This document shows, piece by piece, positions 7,545-15,618 of a DNA stretch of 28,863 nt (position 1 is the first letter of the stretch; the number at the start of each line of letters is the position of its first letter). The stretch is from JACCTH01 sp050741915 (lineage in GTDB: Bacteria > Actinomycetota > Acidimicrobiia > Spongiisociales > ZC4RG35), in NCBI GenBank assembly GCA_050741915.1, contig JBOGEX010000025.1, forward strand, positions 1 to 28,863, read 5' to 3'. Below the pieces are notes generated by a model. It did no database searches, was not told where the DNA came from, and saw only the letters and a program-made list of their open reading frames with translations. A program made the position numbers and the translations under genes.

Positions 7545-8620
7545 AAGATCGCCCCATTCGTCTCCTGGAGGTGGGCGGTGACGCCGAGCATCGGGGAGCA
7601 GTACATGGAGCGGCGTTCCACTCCGAGATCCGCCGATATACAAAGGAGCGGGTTCGACTGGCCAGCAATGGTTCGTGGGCAGGTCGACCGGCTACGACCG
7701 ATGACGCCATCGCCCTCGCCCGAAAGACCCTCGATGCTCATCGCCGCTATGACGCCGCCCTCTTCGAGGAGATGGAGGCAATGGCAAGGGCCGGCGGGAT
7801 CAGCTCCGCCGAAGCTGTCATCGTCGGCGGCTTCACCGATTTCGTCGACATCGTCAGGGCAGCTGGGTCCTCGGCCGTACCGGAGGAAGACGATTGCACC
7901 GCCGTGATCGTGCCGGACGATCTTGCCGGCGGCGCCGGCTGGCTGGCCCAAACCTGGGACATGCACGACACGGCCACCGAGCACGTGGTCATGCTGGCCA
8001 TCGAAACCCCCGGCGCCCCCACCGCACTGGTCTATTCGACCGTCGGGTGCCTCGGCCAGATCGGGATGAACGAGGCGGGGATCGCCGTCGGCATCAACAA
8101 TCTCACCGCCAACAACGGGCGAGTTGGGGTCACCTGGCCGTTCGTGGTACGTAAGGCCCTGAAGCAGGCCTCCCTCGATGATGCTCTCGCCGGCGTGCTC
8201 GAGGCCGATCTAGCCGGCGCCCACAACTACCTCCTCTTCGATGACACGGGGGCGGGCTTCAACGTCGAGGCTATGCCTGGGTATCGAGCGGTCAGCAAAC
8301 TTGAGGACCGGCCGTTGGTCCACACCAATCATTGCCTCGATCTCGAGGCGCAAACACTCGAGGCCACCCGTCCGCGAGACTTGCAAGCCTCCTCGGAAGA
8401 TCGACTCGAGACCGCGTCCAGGATCCTCGGGGGGATGTCCGTCATCGGAGAGGCTGATCTCATCGAGTTGACTCGCGAACCGGAGGCGATCTGCCGGCGC
8501 TCCGCGCCCCCCTACCACACCGAGTCAGCCGGGGCAGTCCTCATGCAGCCCCGGAGCGGACGAGTTCTGGCATGCTGGGGGATCCCGGCGGACAACGAAT
8601 TCGAAGAGTTCAAGGTATGA
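7541..8620 (+). CDS. C45-type Ntn hydrolase (acyl-CoA:6-aminopenicillanic acid acyltransferase family)
   Basis: 359 aa from a TTG at 7541 that overlaps the ALDH stop (TTGA) and follows a GGGGGTGTGGA ribosome-binding stretch. The family (PF03417, peptidase C45) is shown by the N-terminal LLEVGG...RGAVHGAA, the processing-site-like EEDDCTAVIVP with candidate nucleophile Cys119, AQTWDMHDTATEHVV (core Asn/Asp-rich motif), GCLGQIGMNEAGIAVGINNL and HTNHCLD. Relatives self-cleave before the Cys and then transfer or hydrolyse acyl groups on amines. No beta-lactam genes are nearby, so penicillin chemistry is unlikely; deacylation or acyl transfer on an amine or amino acid handled by this operon is inferred. 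Its stop overlaps the GNAT start (ATGA). Confidence 0.82.
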   Translation: MKDRPIRLLEVGGDAEHRGAVHGAAFHSEIRRYTKERVRLASNGSWAGRPATTDDAIALARKTLDAHRRYDAALFEEMEAMARAGGISSAEAVIVGGFTDFVDIVRAAGSSAVPEEDDCTAVIVPDDLAGGAGWLAQTWDMHDTATEHVVMLAIETPGAPTALVYSTVGCLGQIGMNEAGIAVGINNLTANNGRVGVTWPFVVRKALKQASLDDALAGVLEADLAGAHNYLLFDDTGAGFNVEAMPGYRAVSKLEDRPLVHTNHCLDLEAQTLEATRPRDLQASSEDRLETASRILGGMSVIGEADLIELTREPEAICRRSAPPYHTESAGAVLMQPRSGRVLACWGIPADNEFEEFKV

Positions 8621-9255
8621 GCGAGCTTCGGCTCGCCAATCTCCGAGAGGACCTGGCATCACAGTGCGCAGCCCTCGAGTTGGCGGCGTTTCCCCATGCC
8701 GATCCTGCCGAGCTCTTAGGGGAAGAGGATATTCGCGCCTACGCCCGCACCTTTCCCGAGGGCTTCTTTGTTGTTCTCGACGGCGATTTGGTGGTGGGGC
8801 AGGGGGCGGGGATCTTCCTCGACTTCGACTTCGATCATCCCCAGCACACGATTTCTGCGATCACGGGTGAGCATCAATGTGGCAACCACGATCCCGATGG
8901 CGCCTGGTACTACGGGACGGACATGGCCACCCACCCGGACTACCGCCGACGGGGGATCGGGCGGCGGCTGTACGAGGCGCGGAAGGATCTGGTGAAGCGA
9001 TACAACAAGCGAGGGATCATCGCCGGGGGTCATATGCCCGGCTTCGCCGCCCGCCGCCACGAGATGTCGACGGAGGAATACCTGGAAAAGGTACGGGATG
9101 GAGTCCTTTATGACCCGACCCTTAGTTTTCAGATGGAGAACGGATTCCGCATCGTCACCCTTCTCAAGGGTTATCTCCACGACGAGATGACCGGCGGGGA
9201 CTCGGCCTTGATCGTGTGGGATAACCCCGACTTCGGAGCAGTCGCCGCCAGGTAG
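8617..9255 (+). CDS. GNAT-family N-acetyltransferase
   Basis: 212 aa from ATG 8617, which overlaps the preceding stop. The acetyl-CoA site is MATHPDYRRRGIGRRLYEAR (103-122; the RRGIG loop corresponds to Q/RxxGxG/A). The region after it (IIAGGHMPGF, EEYLEKVRDGVLYDPTLSFQ, NGFRIVTLLKGYL) closely resembles what I recall as the N-terminal GNAT half of bifunctional GNAT/carbon-nitrogen hydrolase (nitrilase-like) proteins. Here the hydrolase half is absent: the gene ends 57 residues after DPTLSFQ. It is the last gene of the operon with the amidohydrolase, GabT, ALDH and C45 enzyme, so N-acetylation of an amine substrate or product is inferred. Confidence 0.85.
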   Translation: MSELRLANLREDLASQCAALELAAFPHADPAELLGEEDIRAYARTFPEGFFVVLDGDLVVGQGAGIFLDFDFDHPQHTISAITGEHQCGNHDPDGAWYYGTDMATHPDYRRRGIGRRLYEARKDLVKRYNKRGIIAGGHMPGFAARRHEMSTEEYLEKVRDGVLYDPTLSFQMENGFRIVTLLKGYLHDEMTGGDSALIVWDNPDFGAVAAR

Positions 9256-9259
9256 CCCC

Positions 9260-9287
9260 CCTCCGCCAGGAGCAAGCCGAGCGGGGG
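9260..9287 (+). terminator. Weak hairpin after the amidohydrolase-GNAT operon
   Basis: CCTCCGC (9260-9266) pairs with GCGGGGG (9281-9287), one G/T pair and a 14-nt loop. There is no T-tract. The remaining roughly 75 nt up to the binding-protein gene hold a TATCAT box at 9318-9323, with no convincing -35, and the AGGAGG at 9349-9354. Confidence 0.3.
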
Positions 9288-9364
9288 TGAGGCCCTGCGG
9301 AGGAGACAACGGGCTCTTATCATCGTCGGTGGGCGTCAGCGCATTCCGAGGAGGTATGAGAGTG

Positions 9365-10603
9365 ATGACCGGGAGTTTTCGGAGACCAGTTCAACGTCGA
9401 GGTCAGAGAGACGCATTGCTGACCTTATTGGCATCGGGTCGCATCGACCGCCGCGAGTTTCTGCGGCGTTTCGGCGCCGGGGGAGTGCTGCTGATCGGAG
9501 GACCGGCAATGTTAGCCGCCTGTGGCGACGGGGGAGCCGGCACCACCGCCGCCGCTACCGGGGCGACAGGCGGGACTGGAGCCCAAGGCGGTGCCCTGGT
9601 GGTCGACAATTGGATCGAGTACATCGACATCGACGACAACGGAGACTCGCCCACTATCGCTCGTTTCATGGAAGAGACCGGGATCGAGGTCGAATACATG
9701 GAAGGGGTCAACTCCAACGAGGACTGGTTCGGCAAGTATCAGCCACAGCTCGCAGCCGGTGATCCAATCGGAATCGACATCGCGGTTCTCACGGACTACA
9801 TGGCCGCCCGGATGATCCGTCTCGAATATCTCGAGACCTTCGATCACGCCAATATTCCCAACATGTCGAATCTCGCTCCCGCCTTGCAAAGCCCCGACTT
9901 CGATCCCAACCGGGATTACACCCTCCCTTGGCAATCGGGCTTCACCGGTCTGGCGTTCGACGTCGATCAAACCGGCCGAGAGCTCACCTCCTTACAAGAC
10001 CTGCTCGACCCCGCCTTCGCCGGCAAGGTCGGTTTGCTCGAAGGCTACGCCGACACCGTTCCCCTCTTCCTCCTCATGGAGGGAAAGGATCCCCAGAGTG
10101 CCAGTGTCGATGAGTACGTCGCTGTCACCGATCGGATCGCCGAAGCGATCTCCTCTGGGCAGGTGCGACAGGTCTACGGCAACGATTACCTGGACGCACT
10201 CATCAACGGAGACCTGGCGGTAACTCTCGGTTGGTCCGGCGACATCGTCGCCGAGCAAGAAGCGTCTCCCAACCTCCATTTCGCCTTCCCCGACGAAGGC
10301 TTCATGATCTGGAACGACAACATGCTCATCCCCAAAGGGGCGGCGAATAAGGCCAATGCCGAGGCGTGGATGAACTTCTACTACGACCCGGTCAACGCCG
10401 CCGAACTCGCTGCCTACATTTGGTATGTCACTCCTGTGACCGGAGCGAAAGAGGCGGTGGCCGACATCGCCCCCGAGCTGGCGGATTCCGAACTGATCTT
10501 CCCCACCGAAGCGACTTTGAGCAATGCCCACATAGTTCGTTCCTTCACCGAGGAAGAGGAGGCGACCGTGAGTCAGGCGGTGTCGGCGGCGACAGGAGTT
10601 TGA
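9365..10603 (+). CDS. potD: Polyamine (spermidine/putrescine)-type ABC transporter substrate-binding lipoprotein, Tat signal
   Basis: 412 aa from ATG 9365. AGGAGG at 9349-9354 also suits an in-frame GTG at 9362 (7-nt spacing) better than ATG 9356 (1 nt), so the start is uncertain by 1-3 codons. The N-terminus has a twin-arginine motif (DRREFLRR, about 28-35), a hydrophobic stretch and a lipobox LAAC with Cys53, then a Gly/Ala/Thr linker. It should be exported folded and anchored to the outer face of the membrane. The mature part follows the PotD/PotF pattern (LVVDNWIEYID, IDIAVLTDYMAARM, LPWQSGFTGLAFD, LGWSGDIVAEQ, MLIPKGAANKANAEAWMNFY). It overlaps the potA ATG by one base. Ligand within the polyamine-like class is unproven. 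Confidence 0.9.
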   Translation: MTGSFRRPVQRRGQRDALLTLLASGRIDRREFLRRFGAGGVLLIGGPAMLAACGDGGAGTTAAATGATGGTGAQGGALVVDNWIEYIDIDDNGDSPTIARFMEETGIEVEYMEGVNSNEDWFGKYQPQLAAGDPIGIDIAVLTDYMAARMIRLEYLETFDHANIPNMSNLAPALQSPDFDPNRDYTLPWQSGFTGLAFDVDQTGRELTSLQDLLDPAFAGKVGLLEGYADTVPLFLLMEGKDPQSASVDEYVAVTDRIAEAISSGQVRQVYGNDYLDALINGDLAVTLGWSGDIVAEQEASPNLHFAFPDEGFMIWNDNMLIPKGAANKANAEAWMNFYYDPVNAAELAAYIWYVTPVTGAKEAVADIAPELADSELIFPTEATLSNAHIVRSFTEEEEATVSQAVSAATGV

Positions 10604-11679
10604 TGGCCGAGACGCCTGCGGTAGAACTCGATCATGTAACAAAGACCTTCGCCGACTTCACCGCGGTGGAGGATCTCAGCCTCGCCGTCGGGGAAGGGCA
10701 GTTCTTTGCGTTGCTAGGGCCGAGTGGATGTGGAAAGACCACGACCTTGCGGATGGTCGGCGGTTTCGAGGAACCGACCTCGGGAACGATCAAGCTTCAT
10801 GGCGAGAACGTCACTGGTAAAAAGCCCTATCGGCGTCCAGTGAACACCGTCTTTCAGAGCTACGCCCTCTTTCCGCACCTGAGCACCTTCGAGAACATCG
10901 CTTTCGGCTTGCGTTGCCAGGGCCTAGCCGATGGCGAGGTGAAAAAGCGCGTCGGAGATGTGCTCGATCTCGTCCAGCTCACCGGTCGCGAGAACCGCAA
11001 GCCCCGGCAACTATCGGGAGGTCAGCAGCAGCGGGTGGCAGTGGCCAGGGCCCTGGTCAACCACCCGCGGGTGTTGCTTCTCGACGAACCGCTCGGGGCG
11101 CTCGATCTGAAGTTACGCAAGGAGATGCAGATCGAGTTGAAGCGGATCCAGCAAGAAGTCGGGATTACGTTCGTCCATGTCACCCACGACCAGGAAGAAG
11201 CGATGACCATGGCCGACACCATCGCAGTCATACACAAGGGAAGAATCGAAAGGATGGGGGCGCCGACCGAGATCTACGAGGACCCTCGCACTGCCTTCGT
11301 CGCCGCCTTCCTCGGCGCCTCCAACCTGATGGAGGGAACGGTCGACGGCGATCGGGAAACGATCGCATTGTCTTCAGGTGGCGTTGTTTACGCCGATCCC
11401 AAGCACATTCCTCCCGGTGTCCGGGAGGTAAAGGTTGGGGTGCGTCCCGAAAAGGTAAGCCTTTTCGCACCCGGCGACGAGACCGCGCCTCGCAACCGCC
11501 TGCATGGCAAGGTAACCGACGCCAGCTTTATCGGCGTCAGCACGCACTATCTCGTCCACTGTCCGCAGGTGGGGGAGATGGCGGTCGTGGTTCAAAACCT
11601 CGACGATCGCAGGTTCTCCCTTGGCGAAGAGGTAGTCGCCGCCTGGAATCCCGACCACACTTTCGGAGTCGCTGAATGA
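10603..11679 (+). CDS. potA: Polyamine-type ABC transporter ATP-binding protein
   Basis: 358 aa from ATG 10603, sharing a base with the potD stop. All ABC motifs are present: Walker A GPSGCGKT (39-46), Q-loop Gln85, signature LSGGQQQR (137-144), Walker B VLLLDEP (157-163), D-loop GALD and switch His195 in VTHDQEEA. The C-terminal 110 residues form a TOBE-type regulatory domain (VGVRPEKVSL). PotA-type subunits power import through the PotB/PotC pair on the cytoplasmic side. The TGA overlaps the potB ATG (ATGA), so the transporter is translated as a coupled set. Alternative substrates in this ATPase family include Fe3+ or 2-aminoethylphosphonate; the binding protein and catabolic neighbours favour polyamines. 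Confidence 0.92.
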   Translation: MAETPAVELDHVTKTFADFTAVEDLSLAVGEGQFFALLGPSGCGKTTTLRMVGGFEEPTSGTIKLHGENVTGKKPYRRPVNTVFQSYALFPHLSTFENIAFGLRCQGLADGEVKKRVGDVLDLVQLTGRENRKPRQLSGGQQQRVAVARALVNHPRVLLLDEPLGALDLKLRKEMQIELKRIQQEVGITFVHVTHDQEEAMTMADTIAVIHKGRIERMGAPTEIYEDPRTAFVAAFLGASNLMEGTVDGDRETIALSSGGVVYADPKHIPPGVREVKVGVRPEKVSLFAPGDETAPRNRLHGKVTDASFIGVSTHYLVHCPQVGEMAVVVQNLDDRRFSLGEEVVAAWNPDHTFGVAE

Positions 11680-12581
11680 CCGCAGAGGCGGCTGCTCCTC
11701 CGATGCTGACACCGGAGGCAGCGGCTCGGGCCGATAAACGGCGTCGCCGAGTTCCGTATCTCCTTCTTCTTCCGGGGCTGCTCTACCTCTTCGTCTTGTA
11801 CGTGGTGCCGCTGATCGGACTCGCCCGGATGGGTCTCCAGAGCGGGAACCTGGTCGCGGGCTACGAGTTCACCTGGGAATGGGACAACTTCGTTCAGGTA
11901 TTCACGACCTATCGGGCACAGCTCCTTCGGTCACTCCTCTACTCGGTGTCGGCGACGGTCATTACCTTGTTGGTGGGCTATCCGCTCGCCTACGCAATCG
12001 CGTTTCGTACCGGGCGATGGAAGAACCTCTTCCTCGTGGTGTTGTTGGTGCCCTTCCTCATCCCTTTCCTGCTTCGGACCTTGGCTTGGAGGACCATCCT
12101 CGCCGACAACGGCCTGGTGGTCGAAGCATTGAAGGCGATCGAGGTCCTTCCTGCTCAGGGTGGGAGGCTGCTTGCCACGGGATGGGCGGTTCTGGCTGGT
12201 CTAATTTACAGCTTCCTTCCTTTTATGGTGCTGCCGATTTACGTGGCGCTGGAGAAAATCGATCGTTCATTGCTCGAAGCCGCCGAGGACCTTTACTCGA
12301 CCCCATCGACCGCGTTTTGGAAGGTGACCTGGCCTCTTTCGCTGCCGGGAGTGATCTCGGGAACCTTGCTCACGGCGATCCCGGCGGCGGGCGACTACAT
12401 CAATGTCCAGCTCCTGGGTAACCCGCAGGAAACGATGATGGGCAACGTCATCGAGAACAAGTTTCTCTCCGTGATTGACTATCCGGCGGCGGCGGCGATT
12501 TCAATCACGTTGATGCTGGCGATTGTCATCGCGGTGATCTTCTACGTCCGGTCCGTGGGCGCCGAGGAGCTCGTCGCCTGA
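11676..12581 (+). CDS. potB: Polyamine-type ABC transporter permease 1
   Basis: 301 aa with about six transmembrane segments (roughly 28-50, 86-110, 117-137, 168-190, 222-240, 270-291), the BPD_transp_1 layout. The EAA coupling loop is LEAAEDLYSTPSTAFWKVTW (200-219) followed by PLSLPG, which docks to PotA. A charged N-terminal tail (KRRRR, 21-25) precedes TM1, as in PotB/PotH. GDYINVQLLG (239-248) is typical of PotB. The start ATG overlaps the potA stop, and its own TGA overlaps the potC ATG (TGATG). Confidence 0.92.
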   Translation: MTAEAAAPPMLTPEAAARADKRRRRVPYLLLLPGLLYLFVLYVVPLIGLARMGLQSGNLVAGYEFTWEWDNFVQVFTTYRAQLLRSLLYSVSATVITLLVGYPLAYAIAFRTGRWKNLFLVVLLVPFLIPFLLRTLAWRTILADNGLVVEALKAIEVLPAQGGRLLATGWAVLAGLIYSFLPFMVLPIYVALEKIDRSLLEAAEDLYSTPSTAFWKVTWPLSLPGVISGTLLTAIPAAGDYINVQLLGNPQETMMGNVIENKFLSVIDYPAAAAISITLMLAIVIAVIFYVRSVGAEELVA

Positions 12582-13378
12582 TGAATGCTCTGAAGCGTCT
12601 GGTCCTCCCCACTTACCTGGGACTCGGCCTTCTCTATTTGTTCTTGCCGGTGTTGGTGGTGATCCTCTTCTCCTTCAACGACTACCAGGGCCGCTTCAAC
12701 GTGCGCTGGCAGGGATTCACTTTCGAGCACTGGCTGGATCCTTTGGCCGTGGAGGAGATTCCACAGGCATTGGGAGTGAGCATGGTCGTTGCTGCTGTCA
12801 GCTCGGGCGTGGCCACAATCATCGGCACCTTGATCGCTCTGGCATTGACTCGTTATCACTTCAAGGGCCGATCGGCCACTAGCGTCCTTCTCTTTTTCCC
12901 CATGGCTACCCCCGAAGTCGTTCTCGGTTCCTCTCTTCTCGGGCTGTTCGTGGCGATGGGAGCGGGGACAGGATTCCTGACACTTCTCCTGGCCCACATC
13001 CTCTTCATCATCTCCTACGCCGTTGCCACCATCAGAGCGCGCATCATCGGCTTTGACCGCCATCTCGAAGAAGCGGCGATGGATCTTTACGCCAACGAGT
13101 GGGAGACGTTTCGCAAGGTGACCCTGCCGATGATCCTCCCTGGCGTATTCGCCGCCTTCCTGCTCGGGTTCGCCCTGTCGCTCGACGACTTCGTCGTCTC
13201 CAACTTCACTGCCGGGACGATTCAGACGTATCCGCTGTATGTCTGGGGAGCGGCCCGGAGAGGGATTCCCGCACAGGTGAATGTGTGGGGAACGGTCATC
13301 TTCCTGGCAACAGTCGCAGTGATGCTGCTGTTCCTCTGGAGCCAGCGGCGCCGGCAGCAAATGCTCGGCCTCACCTGA
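12581..13378 (+). CDS. potC: Polyamine-type ABC transporter permease 2
   Basis: 265 aa, the usual PotC/PotI length, with about six membrane segments starting at 10-30 and ending at 235-253. TM1 is followed by ILFSFNDYQG, a common PotC signature. The EAA loop is LEEAAMDLYANEWETFRKVT (162-181), then LPMILPG. SLDDFVVSNFTAG (200-212) is also characteristic. It is the last gene of the potDABC operon; a large hairpin follows at 13382-13430. Confidence 0.92.
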   Translation: MNALKRLVLPTYLGLGLLYLFLPVLVVILFSFNDYQGRFNVRWQGFTFEHWLDPLAVEEIPQALGVSMVVAAVSSGVATIIGTLIALALTRYHFKGRSATSVLLFFPMATPEVVLGSSLLGLFVAMGAGTGFLTLLLAHILFIISYAVATIRARIIGFDRHLEEAAMDLYANEWETFRKVTLPMILPGVFAAFLLGFALSLDDFVVSNFTAGTIQTYPLYVWGAARRGIPAQVNVWGTVIFLATVAVMLLFLWSQRRRQQMLGLT

Positions 13379-13381
13379 AAC

Positions 13382-13430
13382 AAACCTAATGCTCTGGGCT
13401 GCGGTTTCCGCATAAGACTGCATTAGGTTT
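13382..13430 (+). terminator. Hairpin after the potDABC operon
   Basis: AAACCTAATGC (13382-13392) pairs perfectly with GCATTAGGTTT (13420-13430), and GCGG-TTT-CCGC (13401-13411) forms an inner hairpin. It starts 4 nt after the potC stop. No T-tract follows, so termination is inferred from position and stem strength. The rest of the 185-nt gap to the DUF4349 gene shows no clear promoter. Confidence 0.55.
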
Positions 13431-13563
13431 CCGGGGAAGTCCCGGATAGATCTTTCTTCGGCCTTGACCGATTCTTTCCGATGGAACCGGTAGCTACGTG
13501 CCCTCGTCAAAGAGGCAATGCGCTCTCTGTGGAGGACGCAGCCCAAGGAAAGGAAATCGGAGA

Positions 13564-14487
13564 ATGAAACGGGTCACCTTTTCGGTTGTCGCGCTTTGCT
13601 TGCTCCTGGCGGCATGCGCAGGCGGAGCTGCCTCAACGACATTTGGCAGGGGTGATGAACTAAGCGTCGGGGGCAGCGAGGCCGTGCCAGAAACCACCTC
13701 GGCCCCGACGGCGGCGGGCTCCGATCAGGAGTCCGTAGGAGTTCCGCCGGTCGACAACCGCCAGGTGATCTACGACGGCTCGATCCAGCTGCAGGCGGCC
13801 GACACCCGGGATGCCTTTGACCGGATCATCCTCCTGGTGGAGACCTCGGGCGGTTTCCTTGCTGCCTCCCAGGTCTCGGAGGCTCCAGAAGACGAACAAC
13901 CGGCCATCAACTTCACGATCCGGGTGCCGACCGATCAGCTCACTGCCACCCTCGCCGGGATTCGCGACGTGGCCGACCGGGTGGTGACCGAGTCTCTCCA
14001 GAGCCAGGACGTCACCGATCAGTTCGTCGACATCGAGGCCCAACTCCGCAACCTCTACGCGTTGGAGGAGGAGCTCTTGGCTCTGCTGGCCGAGCTACGC
14101 GACAACCCCGACGCCGATCCCGGAAAGCTGCTCCAGGTCTTCGACCAAATTCGGATCACCCGCGGCGAGATCGAACAGCTCGAGGGCCGCAAGCAATTGC
14201 TGTCCGATCTCGTGTCACTTGCCACGATCTCTATTGGGATAAGCCCGCTTCCGGCGGCGATTCCGATCGTGCCCGAGAACCCGGTCTGGGAACCGGCCGT
14301 GCAGGCACGGGAAGCCTTGCGTAGTTTGATCGAGGACCTGCAGGCCCTCGGCTCGTGGGGCATCCGCTTTGCCCTCTACACCCTCCCGATACTGATCCTG
14401 GTCGCCGGGCCGTTCGTCTGGCTGGCCTGGTTCCTCTATCGACGCGTGAAGCGATCGAGCACGACGAGCCCTCCCGCTGCGACCTAA
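13564..14487 (+). CDS. DUF4349 domain lipoprotein
   Basis: 307 aa from ATG 13564, preceded by GGAGA; a longer in-frame reading from 13498 would destroy the signal peptide. The signal peptide ends in lipobox LLLAAC with Cys18, followed by a disordered Gly/Ser/Thr-rich linker to about residue 64. The DUF4349 domain (PF14257) spans about 65-292: VIYDGSIQLQAADTRDAFDR, LVETSGGFLAASQ, INFTIRVP, a coiled coil at about 155-215 (DIEAQLRNLYALEEELLALL) and a C-terminal membrane helix at 268-292 followed by RRVKR. The protein is probably attached to the membrane at both ends with the coiled coil outside. Function of the family is unknown. Confidence 0.88.
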   Translation: MKRVTFSVVALCLLLAACAGGAASTTFGRGDELSVGGSEAVPETTSAPTAAGSDQESVGVPPVDNRQVIYDGSIQLQAADTRDAFDRIILLVETSGGFLAASQVSEAPEDEQPAINFTIRVPTDQLTATLAGIRDVADRVVTESLQSQDVTDQFVDIEAQLRNLYALEEELLALLAELRDNPDADPGKLLQVFDQIRITRGEIEQLEGRKQLLSDLVSLATISIGISPLPAAIPIVPENPVWEPAVQAREALRSLIEDLQALGSWGIRFALYTLPILILVAGPFVWLAWFLYRRVKRSSTTSPPAAT

Positions 14488-14511
14488 CTCCCTGATTCAC
14501 GGTTTTTATGA

Positions 14512-14542
14512 GCTAGACCGGCACTCTCAGTGCCGGTCTAGC
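14512..14542. terminator. Bidirectional terminator hairpin between convergent genes
   Basis: GCTAGACCGGCACT (14512-14525) and AGTGCCGGTCTAGC (14529-14542) form a perfect 14-bp stem with loop CTC. It lies between the DUF4349 stop (14487) and the agmatinase stop (14544). No T-run follows on either strand. Confidence 0.7.
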
Positions 14543-14543
14543 C

Positions 14544-15560
14544 TCAAAGAACGGTCTTCTCGGCCAAGCCGTTGAGGACTTCGAGCACGACCCGGTTGGC
14601 GAGATAGGCGGTGATCTCACCCGGGCCGTCGTACGGCGGGGACACCTCGACGACGTCTGCTCCCACTACCGGCAACTCGCGAGCGAGACGGCGAACCGTG
14701 TCCAGAAGCTGGCGGGAGCTGAGACCTCCCGGTTCCGGGGTACCGGTCCCAGGGGCGAAGCCGGGATCGACGACATCGATATCGATCGAGAGGAAAACTC
14801 CCTTGGCGCCACCTTCGAGGGAGTGGACGACCGCTTCGTCGACCACCGTCTTGAGGCCGCGTTCTTCGATCTCGCTCATGAGATAAGTTCGCATCCCTTG
14901 CTCACGTCCCCACGCCATCACCTCAGGTTCCGGCCAGTATCCACGTAGGCCAACCTGGACAAAGCGGCGACCGGGGACGGCGCCGGACTCGACGAGTCGG
15001 CGCATCGGCGTCCCGTGGCCATATAGCGTGCCGTGCTGGCTGACTCCCGTGTCGGCATGGGCGTCGAAGTGGACCATCGCCACCTCGCCCGCCCCGATGA
15101 CATTGGCTACCCCGGTGGCATTGGCGTATGTGACGGTGTGATCGCCACCAAGCACGATTGGGATCTTGCCGGCGGCGGTCACTTTCTGAACGGTTGCGAT
15201 GATTCTCTCGAGCGAAAGCTCGACCTGTCCGGGGACGACATAGACGTCTCCGATGTCGACCACTCCGAGGGCGCGGAGCGGGTCGATGCCGGTCGGGAGG
15301 TGGGGGCGATAACCATCCATGGCGCCGTAATCGGCTTCGCGGATCGCTTGCGGCCCGAAGCGGGCCCCGGGCCGGTAGGTCGTGCCCCAGTCGAAGGGCG
15401 CCCCCAGGATTACGACCTGGCCGTCCCCCAGGTCGTCGAGCTTGCGAGGGGGTACTCCAAGGAAAGAGGTACGGGAGGCAAACGAGATGTACTCCGCCGA
15501 GGCGAAGGGGATCTCTTTTGCTCGGTCCTCGTAGGGCCTCGAGAAAGAATCGTGCGGCAT
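14544..15560 (-). CDS. speB: Agmatinase / ureohydrolase family protein
   Basis: 338 aa from ATG 15560. The binuclear manganese ligands of the arginase fold are all visible: His141 (GGDHTVTYA), Asp166, His168 and Asp170 (HFDAHADTG), Asp260 and Asp262 (SIDIDVVDP). The substrate loop GFAPGTGTPEPGG (267-279) is of the agmatinase/guanidinobutyrase type rather than arginase. The enzyme would split agmatine to putrescine and urea in the cytoplasm. Guanidinobutyrate or guanidinopropionate are alternatives, and guanidinobutyrate would yield GABA directly. No strong Shine-Dalgarno is seen; a 13-bp inverted repeat ends 5 nt upstream of the ATG. It follows the second ALDH on the same strand and lies next to polyamine uptake genes, supporting a catabolic role. 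Confidence 0.85.
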   Translation of the reverse strand: MPHDSFSRPYEDRAKEIPFASAEYISFASRTSFLGVPPRKLDDLGDGQVVILGAPFDWGTTYRPGARFGPQAIREADYGAMDGYRPHLPTGIDPLRALGVVDIGDVYVVPGQVELSLERIIATVQKVTAAGKIPIVLGGDHTVTYANATGVANVIGAGEVAMVHFDAHADTGVSQHGTLYGHGTPMRRLVESGAVPGRRFVQVGLRGYWPEPEVMAWGREQGMRTYLMSEIEERGLKTVVDEAVVHSLEGGAKGVFLSIDIDVVDPGFAPGTGTPEPGGLSSRQLLDTVRRLARELPVVGADVVEVSPPYDGPGEITAYLANRVVLEVLNGLAEKTVL

Positions 15561-15565
15561 CAGTT

Positions 15566-15617
15566 CATTCTTGCGTATTTCACCCCGGGATTAGGGGCGC
15601 CACGATACGCAAGAATG
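15566..15617 (-). promoter_or_regulatory. Long hairpin filling the ALDH-speB gap (terminator or attenuator)
   Basis: CATTCTTGCGTAT (15566-15578) is the perfect reverse complement of ATACGCAAGAATG (15605-15617), and a CCCC/GGGG pair nests inside. The structure occupies nearly all of the 58 nt between the ALDH stop (15619) and the speB ATG (15560). It could end ALDH transcripts, or act in the speB leader, because little room is left for a separate promoter. Confidence 0.55.
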
Positions 15618-15618
15618 T

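Noticed and set aside
7541..8620. Beta-lactam biosynthesis function for the C45 enzyme
   Set aside because: No peptide synthetase, isopenicillin synthase or related genes; context is amine catabolism.
9256..9364. Possible guanidine or polyamine riboswitch upstream of the binding-protein gene
   Set aside because: Looked for known guanidine riboswitch motifs because of the agmatinase context; only a weak GC hairpin and a normal AGGAGG were found.
12542..13546. 334-codon minus-strand open frame opposite potC
   Set aside because: It is antisense to a clear permease gene; its composition (Glu/Asp/His/Arg-rich, no motifs) is a shadow of hydrophobic codons on the other strand.
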